Shown in pieces: positions 1-7,835 of a DNA stretch of 17,906 nucleotides. The first letter of the stretch is position 1. Each line of letters begins with the position of its first letter. Under the pieces are notes generated by a model. That model was not told the DNA's origin. It saw only the letters and a list, made by a program, of their open reading frames with translations, and searched no databases. The DNA is from Krumholzibacterium sp965370495. Its GTDB lineage: Bacteria > Krumholzibacteriota > Krumholzibacteriia > Krumholzibacteriales > Krumholzibacteriaceae. The stretch is from contig CBDUUV010000048.1 of assembly GCA_965370495.1 (NCBI GenBank), positions 1-17,906 of the forward strand, in the 5' to 3' direction. Made by a program: the position numbers and the translations under genes.

Positions 1-255
1 AAAGAGGGCAGGGCAACTCAAAAGACTAAAAGATCCGTGAGCAGCCACCAGGCGCCCCACAGACCCCGAAAACGCCATAATCCCGCGCCCATACTGGCTC
101 AACGCAAAACGCGCCCTGAAAACCTGTCAAGAGAAATCTTGAAAAAAATCGAAATAAATTAAAAAAAGTTTTGAAAATCCAGGTTTGCCTTGGGAAGATT
201 GATTTCATCAACCTGATAAACGTGCTGCTTCCCGCATAATTCAGTCCCCCGACAA
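1..255. other. Non-coding left edge with AT-rich tract
   Basis: No convincing gene. A very AT-rich stretch (136-178) on the minus strand runs into CTTGACA (131-125), like an UP element plus -35, but no good -10 follows at 16-18 nt. A small stem TTGAT/ATCAA (199-211) lacks a T-run placed for termination. Confidence 0.4.
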
Positions 256-675
256 TCATTCACCGATGATCTTGACAAGCACACGTTTTCGCCTGCCACC
301 ATCAAATTCACCGTAGAATATCTGTTCCCAGGGGCCAAAATCCAACCTGCCACCTGTTATCGCCACTACAACCTCCCGACCCATAATTTGTCTCTTGAGG
401 TGAGCATCTCCATTATCTTCACCGGTGCGGTTGTGCCGATAGTGACTGATCGGCTCATGCGGGGCAAGTCCTTCAAGCCAATCTTCGTAATCGGAATGAA
501 GCCCTCTCTCATCATCGTTTATGAAAACTGAGGCTGTAATGTGCATCGCATTCACCAGAGCCAGGCCTTCCGTGATCCCGCTCTCGGTAAGACAGCTCTC
601 AACTTCACCTGTGATATTTACAAACTCCCTTCTTCCCGGGATATTAAACCACAGTTCCTTTCTGTAACTTTTCAT
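256..675 (-). CDS. yjbQ: YjbQ/UPF0047 family protein (secondary thiamine-phosphate synthase-like)
   Basis: This 139-residue protein matches the full length of the YjbQ (UPF0047) family, small cytosolic trimeric proteins. Some members have weak thiamine-phosphate synthase activity, but their true role is unsettled. Family landmarks seen are the H45-x-T47 segment (NAMHITASVFIND), an NDDE turn (53-56), GDAHLKRQIMG (89-99) with D90 and H92, and the C-terminal GPWEQIF (114-120). I start at the second Met (MKSYRKEL) because GGAGG lies 6 nt upstream of that ATG; the Met four codons earlier sits ahead of this Shine-Dalgarno and has none of its own. It is the last gene of a same-strand group with a secreted SMP-30-like protein and a PF01910 thiamine-binding-fold protein. 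The shared thiamine link is suggestive only. The family call is firm; the biochemical role is not. Confidence 0.9.
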   Translation of the reverse strand: MKSYRKELWFNIPGRREFVNITGEVESCLTESGITEGLALVNAMHITASVFINDDERGLHSDYEDWLEGLAPHEPISHYRHNRTGEDNGDAHLKRQIMGREVVVAITGGRLDFGPWEQIFYGEFDGGRRKRVLVKIIGE

Positions 676-789
676 TTTGCCCTCCATGTTTTATCGTTCC
701 ATCCCCATTTACAGACATTCCCGGGTATCCTCAAATGGAGCTTTTTGCAAAACTCGCTTTATCAGAGCCCCCCCCCAAAAAAAGAATCC

Positions 790-1635
790 TCAATATACGA
801 GCGTGCAGGCAACTACCCTGTTGTCCATGAATGTAGGTATAAGGAGCATTTTCCATTTATCAAGAAAACAAATGTCTGCCGCATTAACTTTTTCTTTCGT
901 TGTATCGAGAAGGACCATGGTCACTCCGTCCGAATCGACGATGACCGTCTTGCCTTTCCAGTCCGACACAAGAAAATTCCCCCTGTTATCCATAGCTACC
1001 CCGTCGATATTCGATCCTATAATGACAAGATCTGTGATCTTCCCGGTTTCAAGATCGACTGAGCGCAGCATGGCATCACCTGACATCCCTACGATCAACC
1101 TGTTTTCGTCCACTAACAAGCCGTTGGGCCTGTGGATGTTTATACCCTTGAGCCATAACTCTGCCTTCTTACCGTCAAAGCGGTAAATAGCATCGTGGTA
1201 CTTTGCTGAATCGGAGATATAGATTAGTCCCTTCCCATCGATCGCTATATCATTTAAAAATCTCGAACCCTGTACAGGATATCTTTTGACCACTCTACCA
1301 TTCTCAATATCGATCTCGACCAGTTCATCGATATCCGCTACATAGAGCCTGCGATTCCTGATACCCATCCCTTTCGGAGCATTGAGTCCGGTTATCCACC
1401 TTAATTTAACAACTTCACCCTTCATCGAAAGCTTGGAAATAAAACCCTTACCGTTTTTTTCAAGTGGGCCGCCTGAAATATTGGATACATACAGGATATG
1501 GAGCTCGTCGTCATAAATGACCGATTCCGGCGTCTCAAAAACTCGACCGGTCACCCATTTCTTCGCAAGCGATTCAGACTGCACCGAGACCGGCAATAAT
1601 GCAGCCACGAGAATGCTCAGGACTATAAAAAACAT
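790..1635 (-). CDS. Exported SMP-30/gluconolactonase-like beta-propeller protein
   Basis: About 281 residues. The N-terminus (MFFIVLSILVAALL) is a Sec signal peptide, with likely cleavage near residue 20 (SVQS|ES), so the protein should be periplasmic or secreted. The rest is a six-bladed-propeller pattern of repeated 'G-hydrophobic-x-D...LYVAD' blades. The three metal-ligand positions of SMP-30/gluconolactonases can be placed: E37 in TPESVIYD, N171 in RPNGLLVD and D211 in IDGVAMDN. A lactonase or related hydrolase active on a sugar-like compound is therefore possible, but NHL-type propellers without catalysis look similar. The start is set at the Met of MFFIVL, with AAGGA 10 nt upstream; a GTG two codons earlier (1641) and an ATG at 1668 are alternatives. 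It lies between two small thiamine-family genes, 141 and 114 nt away. Confidence 0.72.
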   Translation of the reverse strand: MFFIVLSILVAALLPVSVQSESLAKKWVTGRVFETPESVIYDDELHILYVSNISGGPLEKNGKGFISKLSMKGEVVKLRWITGLNAPKGMGIRNRRLYVADIDELVEIDIENGRVVKRYPVQGSRFLNDIAIDGKGLIYISDSAKYHDAIYRFDGKKAELWLKGINIHRPNGLLVDENRLIVGMSGDAMLRSVDLETGKITDLVIIGSNIDGVAMDNRGNFLVSDWKGKTVIVDSDGVTMVLLDTTKEKVNAADICFLDKWKMLLIPTFMDNRVVACTLVY

Positions 1636-1776
1636 TTTCACAAAATCCTTCCCGGGATGAGTGCCCATTTCAGTGATCTGTCGACTCGTTGATCAACCAA
1701 TCCGTTAATCTAACGATTCGCCGGCTTTTCGCTCTGTCGATCTGTTCATCCATCGATTCACGGGATGATCATTCCA

Positions 1777-2082
1777 TTATTTCTTTACTGCTCTTCCGAG
1801 CACTTTCTCCACATCGGCTATCTTTCCGTCCAGACGCCCGGATTTTTCCCCGAAATCGTCGATCTTGATCGAAGTCAATACTCTCGGCGAAAGTCTCCGC
1901 ATAAGATGATGGCATCTGGCAATCAGATCCATCACCTCTTCGAACTCGCCTTCTACTGTTGTCTCCATAGCTCCCATCCTGTAATCCAGTCCGGATTCAT
2001 CGATCAGCGAGATGATTTCAGCAACCTGCCCGCTCAATTTTTCTCCGACACCTACAGGCAATATTGAAAAACTTGCCAGCAT
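1777..2082 (-). CDS. Thiamine-binding-fold protein, MTH1187/YkoF-like (PF01910)
   Basis: A 101-residue protein matching the Thiamine_BP/DUF77 family (MTH1187, YqgV): start MLASFSILPVG, then an amphipathic helix (QVAEIISLIDESG), the segment YRMGAMETTVEG (about 35-46), and a C-terminal helix ending in KIADVEKVLG. Members are small cytosolic ferredoxin-like-fold oligomers that bind thiamine or a pyrimidine precursor. The start is the Met of MLASFS because GGGAGG lies 6 nt upstream; the longer in-frame start at 2112 is ahead of that site and lacks support. It is first in a three-gene same-strand group ending with a YjbQ protein. A possible promoter lies upstream (-35-like TTGACG near 2150, weak -10 near 2127). 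Confidence 0.87.
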   Translation of the reverse strand: MLASFSILPVGVGEKLSGQVAEIISLIDESGLDYRMGAMETTVEGEFEEVMDLIARCHHLMRRLSPRVLTSIKIDDFGEKSGRLDGKIADVEKVLGRAVKK

Positions 2083-2121
2083 AAGGTTCCTCCCACTCAG
2101 ACAATTCAACACTTAAAAACA

Positions 2122-2150
2122 ACAATCGCTCCGGGAATCACAAGCGTCAA
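2122..2150 (-). promoter_or_regulatory. Possible sigma-70-type promoter for the PF01910 gene
   Basis: On the minus strand TTGACG (2150-2145) is followed after exactly 17 nt by GATTGT (2127-2122), about 40 nt before the ATG at 2082. The -35 is good, the -10 is weak. The 239 nt before this gene otherwise hold only two short stems (GTTACC/GGTAAC at 2268-2284 and GGATA/TATCC at 2234-2248) with no T-run. Confidence 0.3.
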
Positions 2151-2321
2151 CCCATTGATCACAGCCGGAGTAGCGCGCAATCGCCTTCTCGATGATATCA
2201 GAATGAATAAACGGAACGGGAGTCGGGAAGCAGGGATACCGGCTATCCGGCTAGGCGCGATCCTCCCGTTACCACCACGGTAACCAGACCTTGCCTCGCT
2301 TGTGCCCCGTTTGAAAGTATC

Positions 2322-3275
2322 CTACGAACCGTCCCAGCCCGCTATCCTGGCCCACAAGTGCCATGCGGCATAGGCTTTCAGGTTGCCATTAAGCGGCTGG
2401 GTATGAGCAGCAACGCAAGCGTACCATTGCCCGGGGTGCGCGTTCTGCCAGGCAATTGCCCAATTACTGTCACATTCACCATCACCATCGCTGTCATAAT
2501 CACAGTTGTCGGTTGCCCGCTTGTCAGCATAGAAATTCCCGTCGGGATCCCATGACTCGATATCAGCGAAATCGTAGAGGATCTTATCGTTGGCAATACA
2601 GAATTCCCTTATCTGCTGGTTGCGTAAAAACAGGTTTGTACCAAATGTCCAGCCATTCAGATGTCCCGTCATATATACAAACCTGACATCTGGATAATCT
2701 GTTTCAAGACCACTCATAAGGTTGAGATAATTGTCGATATAGGCTTCGCTCGCATTACTCACCTGCCCGCACCACGACCATATGATAACATTTACTTCGG
2801 GATTCGCGTCGAGATAACTCCTTGTATCAGGTTCCCATGACGAATACCCAAGATCGTAGGGGAATGGCTTGTCCCGAAGCTGAAGTGCTCCATCAGCACC
2901 CGTCCCGTTGAAATCGTAGTTGCCGCTACCCATAAAAGATGGAAGGCCTGCCATCCCTGTTACTAGCTGGCTCCCATGGGATGTATGCCCGTAGGCTATG
3001 ACAATGCTGTTCCTGGCGTCCTCGATCGCTTGAGTCGGGATCGCAGTGATATCACAGCACGTATGGTCAATGATAATAACGGATTCTACCGGTGGAGGTG
3101 ACGGCGGCGGATCCGTCGGCAGATTTCCTCCGCCTCCCGTTTCGGTCGAGCTTTCGGAATTGCACGACATAAAAAGAGACAGGCACAAGATCGCCACAAC
3201 GGGTGCAGCCTGGCGCAAAATCCATCTGCCCCCATAACACCTTGTAATACCTGGATATAACTTGTGTTTCTTCAT
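2322..3275 (-). CDS. Predicted lipoprotein of unrecognised, possibly SGNH-hydrolase-like family
   Basis: A 317-residue protein with a basic N-terminus, a hydrophobic stretch (PVVAILCLSLFMSC) and a lipobox-like Cys38 (F at -3 is atypical). A Gly/Pro/Ser-rich tether follows (about 45-63). I do not recognise the folded domain with certainty. Noticeable residues are HTSHGSQ (97-103), the strand VNVIIWSWCGQ, VYMTGHLNGW, ILYDFADIESWDPDG, a calcium-loop-like DYDSDGDGE (about 259-267) and a C-terminal AAWHLWARIAGWDG. The alternating strand/helix pattern, an early Ser in a Gly-rich turn and a late His would suit an SGNH-type hydrolase, but no GDSL motif is present. The start is well supported by GGGAGT 6 nt upstream. 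It is a lone gene with 188 nt before and 239 nt after it, so probably its own transcript. Confidence 0.75.
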   Translation of the reverse strand: MKKHKLYPGITRCYGGRWILRQAAPVVAILCLSLFMSCNSESSTETGGGGNLPTDPPPSPPPVESVIIIDHTCCDITAIPTQAIEDARNSIVIAYGHTSHGSQLVTGMAGLPSFMGSGNYDFNGTGADGALQLRDKPFPYDLGYSSWEPDTRSYLDANPEVNVIIWSWCGQVSNASEAYIDNYLNLMSGLETDYPDVRFVYMTGHLNGWTFGTNLFLRNQQIREFCIANDKILYDFADIESWDPDGNFYADKRATDNCDYDSDGDGECDSNWAIAWQNAHPGQWYACVAAHTQPLNGNLKAYAAWHLWARIAGWDGS

Positions 3276-3463
3276 AACGGCACTCCCTGGAATGTGTTAA
3301 CGTTTACAAGTTGAAATACTTGCAAGAATCATGTAATCCACCGATTTTTTTTCGTTTTGCCGAGTCAATTTTCACCCACCCCACAAACGGAGACCGGTAT
3401 TTCATGCATCCGGCCCAGGATCGTCGCCGCCCGAAAGCATGGCCATCCGCTCCCACGGCTACA

Positions 3464-4234
3464 TCACAACCCGAATTTTTTATTGAACCTGTCCATGATC
3501 TTAAGTAGATCGGCCGACAATATATCCCATACCATTGAAGTAATGTTTTCCGGCACACCGCCATAAAAAGCCTGAGCGACTGCACCGGCGATGCAAGCCA
3601 CCGTATCGCTGTCCCCGCCAATCGATACAGCCTTCCTTATCGTATCCTCGTAATCATCCCCTTCGAGAAACGCGATAATCGACTCAGGTACAGTCCCCTG
3701 GCACGATCCATCGAACTCATAATCCGGCCTGATTTCATCAAGGGTACGGTCCATGTCATACCCGAAACGATCGGCTGTCTCCTGCCGAATATCATCTTTG
3801 CCAACGCCGGTTCTTGCCAGGAACACGGCTAGCGCCGTAGCCTGCGCACCTTTGATTCCCTCGGGATGATTATGGGTCACCTCGGCATTTTTCCTGGCTT
3901 CGACAAGAACATCTTCAATGGAGTCAAAGGCAAATCCGACAGGGCTGACCCTCATCGCCGATCCGTTTCCCCAGCTGTCGTACGGCCCCATGCCCGGAGT
4001 GCGAAGCCACTGGCGGAACATTCCTCCATATCCTCGGTCAAAATGCCTCAGCCCCAGTTCCCTGAACGATGTATCGTACCCGACCCCCGTCAGTATGGAA
4101 TTGGCCGTCGCAACCGTAAGGACAGAATCGTCTGTAAACGTCGTCAGCGGTGTCTCAAGATCGAAATCGGTCCACTTGACATTGTTCCACTCGTACGGCG
4201 ACCCGATAATGTCCCCTGCTATAGCGCCAAGCAT
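3464..4234 (-). CDS. ADP-ribosylglycohydrolase family protein (DraG/ARH-like)
   Basis: A 256-residue protein covering the whole ADPRGH fold. This binuclear-Mg enzyme family removes ADP-ribose from modified proteins or small molecules. Motifs in order are GAIAGDIIGSPYE (3-15), FTDDS (33-37) carrying the first metal ligands, a central GNGSAMRVSPVG, THNHPEGIKGAQA (120-132), and the distal SIGGDSDTVACIAGA (204-218), whose Asp-Ser-Asp-Thr completes the metal site. All the usual ligands look present, so it should be active. The substrate cannot be told; no ADP-ribosyltransferase gene is visible nearby. Its ATG overlaps the stop of the upstream TPR gene (TAATG), so the two are translationally coupled. 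DraG acts on nitrogenase reductase, but no nif structural genes are visible and I do not call it draG. Confidence 0.9.
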   Translation of the reverse strand: MLGAIAGDIIGSPYEWNNVKWTDFDLETPLTTFTDDSVLTVATANSILTGVGYDTSFRELGLRHFDRGYGGMFRQWLRTPGMGPYDSWGNGSAMRVSPVGFAFDSIEDVLVEARKNAEVTHNHPEGIKGAQATALAVFLARTGVGKDDIRQETADRFGYDMDRTLDEIRPDYEFDGSCQGTVPESIIAFLEGDDYEDTIRKAVSIGGDSDTVACIAGAVAQAFYGGVPENITSMVWDILSADLLKIMDRFNKKFGL

Positions 4235-4944
4235 TATTTTTTCAGGCGCTCATCATCCGGAACGAGCCCTTCGAGTTTTTCCCTGATCTCCGCGGCCTTT
4301 TCAATCTTCCCGTTCCGTTCGAGCAGATCGAGATAGAGAAAATTCATGTCAACAGTGTTTACTTCCTCTTCAGGATCCTCGATATCCTTGCCATAATATG
4401 TCAGACCCTTCTCCAGTGTATTCAGGGCCTTTTCGTACTTCTCCATATCCGCCAGGACATCGGCGAGCATGATGTAGGCATCGTAATGCGTCTCTCTTGT
4501 CTCAATGGATTTTTCGAGGCTTGCGACTGCTTCATCTAATTCCCCGTTTTTCCAGTGAGCCTCTCCCCTGTGGCGCCAGGGACAAGACCATTTGGGTTTG
4601 TCGGTATTGAGTTTCTTATATATTTCTATCGCGTCGTCATATTTTTCCAGTTCCAGCATAATATTGGCGTACTGGAACTTTTGCTTGCTGCTGAGGTTGT
4701 CACAGTCTGCTTTGAGCATATCCAGGTTACGGTTCATCTCCATCATATACAGATAGACAAGGATTATCGTCGCCTGATGATTTACGGTATCAGCCCTCTG
4801 CAGCTCGTAATGATTGAATGCCGCAACAAACCTCTCGGTCGTTCTGTCACTCAAATACTTACTGAAAAGACTTTTCTCCTTCGCCTGGGCGCTTCCGGCG
4901 GCAAAAACAGCTATGAGAAGCATAAAAAGGATTACTCTCTTCAT
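4234..4944 (-). CDS. Exported TPR-repeat protein
   Basis: A 236-residue protein with a clear signal peptide (MKRVILFMLLIAVFAAGSAQA, cleavage after AQA at 21) followed by a helical region with three or so tetratricopeptide repeats. Examples are FQYANIMLELEKYDDAIEIY, HRGEAHWKNGELDEAVASLE and IMLADVLADMEKYEKALNTL. It should be a periplasmic interaction scaffold with no catalytic motif. The start is the Met of MKRVIL, preceded by AAGGAGGAG; the in-frame start at 4980 lies upstream of this strong Shine-Dalgarno. Its stop overlaps the start of the ADP-ribosylglycohydrolase gene. That is odd, since one product is exported and the other has no signal peptide. Confidence 0.85.
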   Translation of the reverse strand: MKRVILFMLLIAVFAAGSAQAKEKSLFSKYLSDRTTERFVAAFNHYELQRADTVNHQATIILVYLYMMEMNRNLDMLKADCDNLSSKQKFQYANIMLELEKYDDAIEIYKKLNTDKPKWSCPWRHRGEAHWKNGELDEAVASLEKSIETRETHYDAYIMLADVLADMEKYEKALNTLEKGLTYYGKDIEDPEEEVNTVDMNFLYLDLLERNGKIEKAAEIREKLEGLVPDDERLKK

Positions 4945-4984
4945 GAAAACTCCTCCTTCTGAACAATGCGATCTGAACACAGTT

Positions 4985-5230
4985 CTATTTCAATGCTAAT
5001 AATACTAGAGAAACAGCCGCTACCGCAAGCCCTATGACAGCTATTTTTTTCAGCCGTTCCCTCCAGATAAAGTAGACAGCGACAGTCGCCCCGGAAATAA
5101 CCGTCACATTTATGAAAGGAAAAACAACAGAGGCGAATACAGACCGGAGAACCATCAATGTAAATACTGTGCTGAAAAGGTTCGGCACACCGAGCAACAG
5201 GCCAGGCAGGAACATCTTCCCAATACTCAT
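4985..5230 (-). CDS. Short DMT/EamA-like membrane protein, possibly a C-terminal remnant
   Basis: An 81-residue, strongly hydrophobic protein with about three membrane helices (7-27, 33-56, 60-80). The segment SVFASVVFPFINVTVISGA followed by an RERLKK loop and a final helix resembles the last helices of an EamA-type drug/metabolite transporter, which normally has ten helices in about 290 residues. An in-frame TAA sits immediately before the ATG, so it cannot be longer in this frame, and I see no matching N-terminal half in other frames. It may be a decayed remnant or a genuine mini-protein that oligomerises like SMR proteins. A weak AAGG is only 3 nt before the ATG. It lies between the M2 peptidase and TPR genes with 56 and 40 nt gaps. 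Confidence 0.5.
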   Translation of the reverse strand: MSIGKMFLPGLLLGVPNLFSTVFTLMVLRSVFASVVFPFINVTVISGATVAVYFIWRERLKKIAVIGLAVAAVSLVLLALK

Positions 5231-5286
5231 TTACCTTGAGAATCACAGCATCATTATGGAACACACAGCAGCAGGCAAAAGCCGGA

Positions 5287-6891
5287 TCATTCCTGCTCCC
5301 TGACGAACTGTTTAACGAAATGGCGTGCTGTCAGCGGTTCCCCGGTGACCATTTCAACATGCTTATCCCAGGAAACGATATTCCCCGGGTTGTAAACCGT
5401 TTCCCGGAAGTAATCCCCAACAGCCCTGTTGCCGTACAAGCCAATATCATCACCGTGTTGAAGGATACTGGCCGTCACATAGTGGTGAAACTGGGACGCG
5501 ATCAATTCACCCAGCATATAATTGTGATAGTAAACAGGCGATGAGACAATATGTATCTTGGCGGCGTAATCCGGTTCGTCCCGGCCTTCCGGGCGCCTGA
5601 CCATCTGGAAACGCTCTTTCAGATCCCACCAGAGTCTGCCCAGGTCCTGTTCAGGGTCCCTGTACATCTCCCTTTCGAAATGAAACATGACCTGGACCCA
5701 CCTGGCGAAAATCAGTTGTTTATGCCTGAGCGATTTCTTCAGCACAGGAGAGACCAGCGCTATCTCCTCGTCACCCAGGCCTAGTGCTGATTTTATCCAC
5801 TGCGGATCCTGTGACAGGCGGCCGAAATACATCGCTGATGCTTCCGTCGTGCAAAGATGGGGGTACAGCCTGATCAGGTAAGGAAGATCCCCGTCTATAT
5901 ACTTGTCGTACACGGCATGCCCGAGTTCGTGAAGTATCGTGTCCATCCACTGGTTGTTATCAACGATGTTACCAAGTACCCTGATATCTCCCATTCGATC
6001 GATATCTGTACAGAAAGCATGCGGGTTCTTTCCCTCTCTTTCATACAGGTCGCTGCGCGACAGGATATCCTCCACAGGCATCCCTATCCCCGCATAAAAA
6101 TCGGCAGCCAGCTCAACGATATCCCTTCCCTTGAAATATTTATCGAGGTCACCGTCACCAGTCGCGGGCAGCTCCTGGAAATAGGGATCGTGGTAATGCC
6201 ATGGCATTATTTCTTCGGCCCCTATCCCGTATCTTTCGGATAATTCGCCGTCAAGTTCCTCCTTGAATTTCCTGAAAGGTTCCCGTGTTAATTTTTCAAG
6301 CTCATCGAATATAACGACCAGGCCCGCTTCGTTCTGCTCTCCAAGCTCCATCGCCATGGCGTAGTAATTGTCATAACCGACGACCTTCGCCGACTCGTTT
6401 CTCAGCCTGATCAGTTCGAGGAGTTCTTCAGCGAGAACAGGACCGACACTTTTACTCGCTTCCCACGCTTTCCGCCTGTACTCACTTTCGGTACTTTCCC
6501 TCAGTATCGAATAAACATCGTTTGTCGTTATTTCTTTTCCATCAACACTCGGCCTGAAGACACTGAACTTCTTGTCGATATCGCTTGAGAGGTCGACGAT
6601 CCGTTCAAGCAGCTCGTGTTCGATCTGGTTGCCAGAATATTTAAAGTACAGTAGATCCGCTATACGTTTCAGCCGGGCATTCTCAAATTGTCCAGACTCC
6701 CTGATTTTCCTTATATATTCAAATTCCTTGCTGTCGGTATAAATCTTCTCATGTTTCATGACAGCCAGTGAATACTTCCTGAAATCTTCTTCTTTGCCAC
6801 TTCGCGCGGCTTCCCAGTAGGCAAGGTTTCCCTCTCTTTCCAGGGACTCTACCTTTGCAGTGTGTTCATCTACAAAACGGCTGAATTCCAT
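5287..6891 (-). CDS. M2 (ACE-like) family zinc metallopeptidase
   Basis: A 534-residue gluzincin-type peptidase. The zinc site is HELGH (321-325) with E350 in the following TTEASAMYFG helix as third ligand, matching the HExxH...HEA arrangement of angiotensin-converting-enzyme relatives. Downstream elements, including FARWVQVMFHFEREMY, WWDLKERFQMVRRP and VYYHNYMLGELIASQFHHY, carry the substrate-binding His/Tyr pattern of bacterial M2 proteins. The N-terminal half is all-helical (LVDEH-like start, LRNESAKVVGYDNYY). No signal peptide is seen, so it is probably a cytosolic oligopeptidase or dipeptidyl carboxypeptidase. M3 oligopeptidases share the HExxH helix and remain a second choice. GGGAAAG lies 8 nt before the ATG. 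A possible promoter lies about 145 nt upstream. Confidence 0.88.
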   Translation of the reverse strand: MEFSRFVDEHTAKVESLEREGNLAYWEAARSGKEEDFRKYSLAVMKHEKIYTDSKEFEYIRKIRESGQFENARLKRIADLLYFKYSGNQIEHELLERIVDLSSDIDKKFSVFRPSVDGKEITTNDVYSILRESTESEYRRKAWEASKSVGPVLAEELLELIRLRNESAKVVGYDNYYAMAMELGEQNEAGLVVIFDELEKLTREPFRKFKEELDGELSERYGIGAEEIMPWHYHDPYFQELPATGDGDLDKYFKGRDIVELAADFYAGIGMPVEDILSRSDLYEREGKNPHAFCTDIDRMGDIRVLGNIVDNNQWMDTILHELGHAVYDKYIDGDLPYLIRLYPHLCTTEASAMYFGRLSQDPQWIKSALGLGDEEIALVSPVLKKSLRHKQLIFARWVQVMFHFEREMYRDPEQDLGRLWWDLKERFQMVRRPEGRDEPDYAAKIHIVSSPVYYHNYMLGELIASQFHHYVTASILQHGDDIGLYGNRAVGDYFRETVYNPGNIVSWDKHVEMVTGEPLTARHFVKQFVREQE

Positions 6892-7034
6892 ATCGTAATC
6901 TTTCCCGCATAATATGCCAACCGGGGTACAGCCGCAAAGACCGCGCCCCAGACGAGATACGTACGCGGATATCGCACGCCGATACTCTCCCTGAGTTCGA
7001 TTTACAAGAATCGGATCTTTATTAAAGATTTCTG

Positions 7035-7063
7035 AAGCTAGCAGATTAAGGATGTAAGGTCAA
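7035..7063 (-). promoter_or_regulatory. Possible sigma-70-type promoter before the M2 peptidase gene
   Basis: On the minus strand TTGACC (7063-7058), 17 nt spacer, TAGCTT (7040-7035). It would give a leader of about 140 nt. The -10 is poor. The remaining 246-nt spacer shows no RNA gene or clear terminator. Confidence 0.25.
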
Positions 7064-7137
7064 GTGAATGCGAAGGATATTTACCGGGAACCGGCACAAT
7101 TGATGGAGGCTTTTTCCACGTCCTCGAAAGTCTTCTA

Positions 7138-7773
7138 CTATGTTTTTCCCGCGACCATCAGGTATTGATGGAATCGGGTGTCCCGGCTCATGCATTTCAG
7201 GCTGTACTGTTGAAGTTTTGGAACCAGGCTTTCCACGGTTTCCTGCGTGCTTCTCGAATGCACCCTTCCTTCCTTGCCATGGACGTGGTCGAGGATCCTG
7301 AACCCTTCTTCTGTGAAATCAGAAATGATGAGTTTGCCTCTCTCGTCAAGTACCCTCGATATCTCGGGAAGCATGGCGCCCGGGTGTTCGAGATGATGTA
7401 GAACATTCACAAGGGTGATCAGATTGAAGCTCCCGTCTTCAAAGGGAAGCTTATTCTCTTCCACAATATGGAATTCCAGGCTGGAATCCACACCGGCAAT
7501 GATGGCATTGAGAAGAGCTCCATGAAACGCCTCTTCGGAAACATCGACCGTGGTGACCGGAAACCCTCTTCTTGCGATCTCAATCGCGGCGAGCCCTTTG
7601 CCCGTCCCGATATCCAGCACAGGCCCCGCAAACGGTTCGGCCGCATCGATCACAAAATTGATCATGCCCTTGTTATCGATATCATATTCGAGGTAAAGGG
7701 AATCACGCTCAACCTGGTATTTCCTGTTCTTTTCCACTTCTTCAGGCGCGGGATGCGCCAGCTTCCATATCAT
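7138..7773 (-). CDS. Class I SAM-dependent methyltransferase
   Basis: A 211-residue Rossmann-fold methyltransferase of the Methyltransf_11/25 type. Motif I is VLDIGTGKG (52-60), the acidic end of strand 2 is TVDVS with D78, then KLPFEDGSFNLIT and NVLHHLEHPG (motif IV/post-IV region), and a strand-5 segment RGKLIISDF. No extra domain shows what it methylates. The N-terminal PEEVEKNRKYQVERDS and the C-terminal HSRSTQETVESLV may form the substrate lid. The ATG used gives MIWKLAHP; an overlapping ATG 5 nt earlier reads into a stop after two codons. It sits 62 nt downstream of the PLP enzyme gene in the same direction and may share its transcript, so a sulfur or amino-acid metabolite substrate is possible but unproven. 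Confidence 0.85.
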   Translation of the reverse strand: MIWKLAHPAPEEVEKNRKYQVERDSLYLEYDIDNKGMINFVIDAAEPFAGPVLDIGTGKGLAAIEIARRGFPVTTVDVSEEAFHGALLNAIIAGVDSSLEFHIVEENKLPFEDGSFNLITLVNVLHHLEHPGAMLPEISRVLDERGKLIISDFTEEGFRILDHVHGKEGRVHSRSTQETVESLVPKLQQYSLKCMSRDTRFHQYLMVAGKT

Positions 7774-7835
7774 ATCATCTCGTCTCCCGTATCAGTATCA
7801 TCCCAATGTACTTTACTTTTGAAATATCTGTTTCT

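Noticed and set aside
26..259. Minus-strand 77-codon frame whose ATG overlaps the yjbQ stop (ATGA)
   Set aside because: The overlap looks operon-like, but the frame crosses an AT-rich tract encoding runs of Phe/Lys, has no ribosome site and no recognisable domain.
541..1062. Plus-strand 173-codon frame across two genes
   Set aside because: It covers parts of two convincing minus-strand genes and their spacer, with no domain of its own.
3464..4234. draG of a nitrogenase regulatory system
   Set aside because: The family fits, but no draT, nifH or other nitrogenase structural gene is visible; NifX-like domains here belong to the Orp-type set.
4941..5264. Alternative 107-codon frame overlapping the DMT-like gene, as a frameshifted N-terminal half
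   Set aside because: Its translation is not hydrophobic and does not resemble transporter helices.
5287..6891. Classic M3 oligoendopeptidase F
   Set aside because: HExxH is shared, but the TTEASAMYFG ligand helix and the C-terminal WWDLKERFQMVRRP/VYYHNYMLGE region fit M2 (ACE-like) proteins better.
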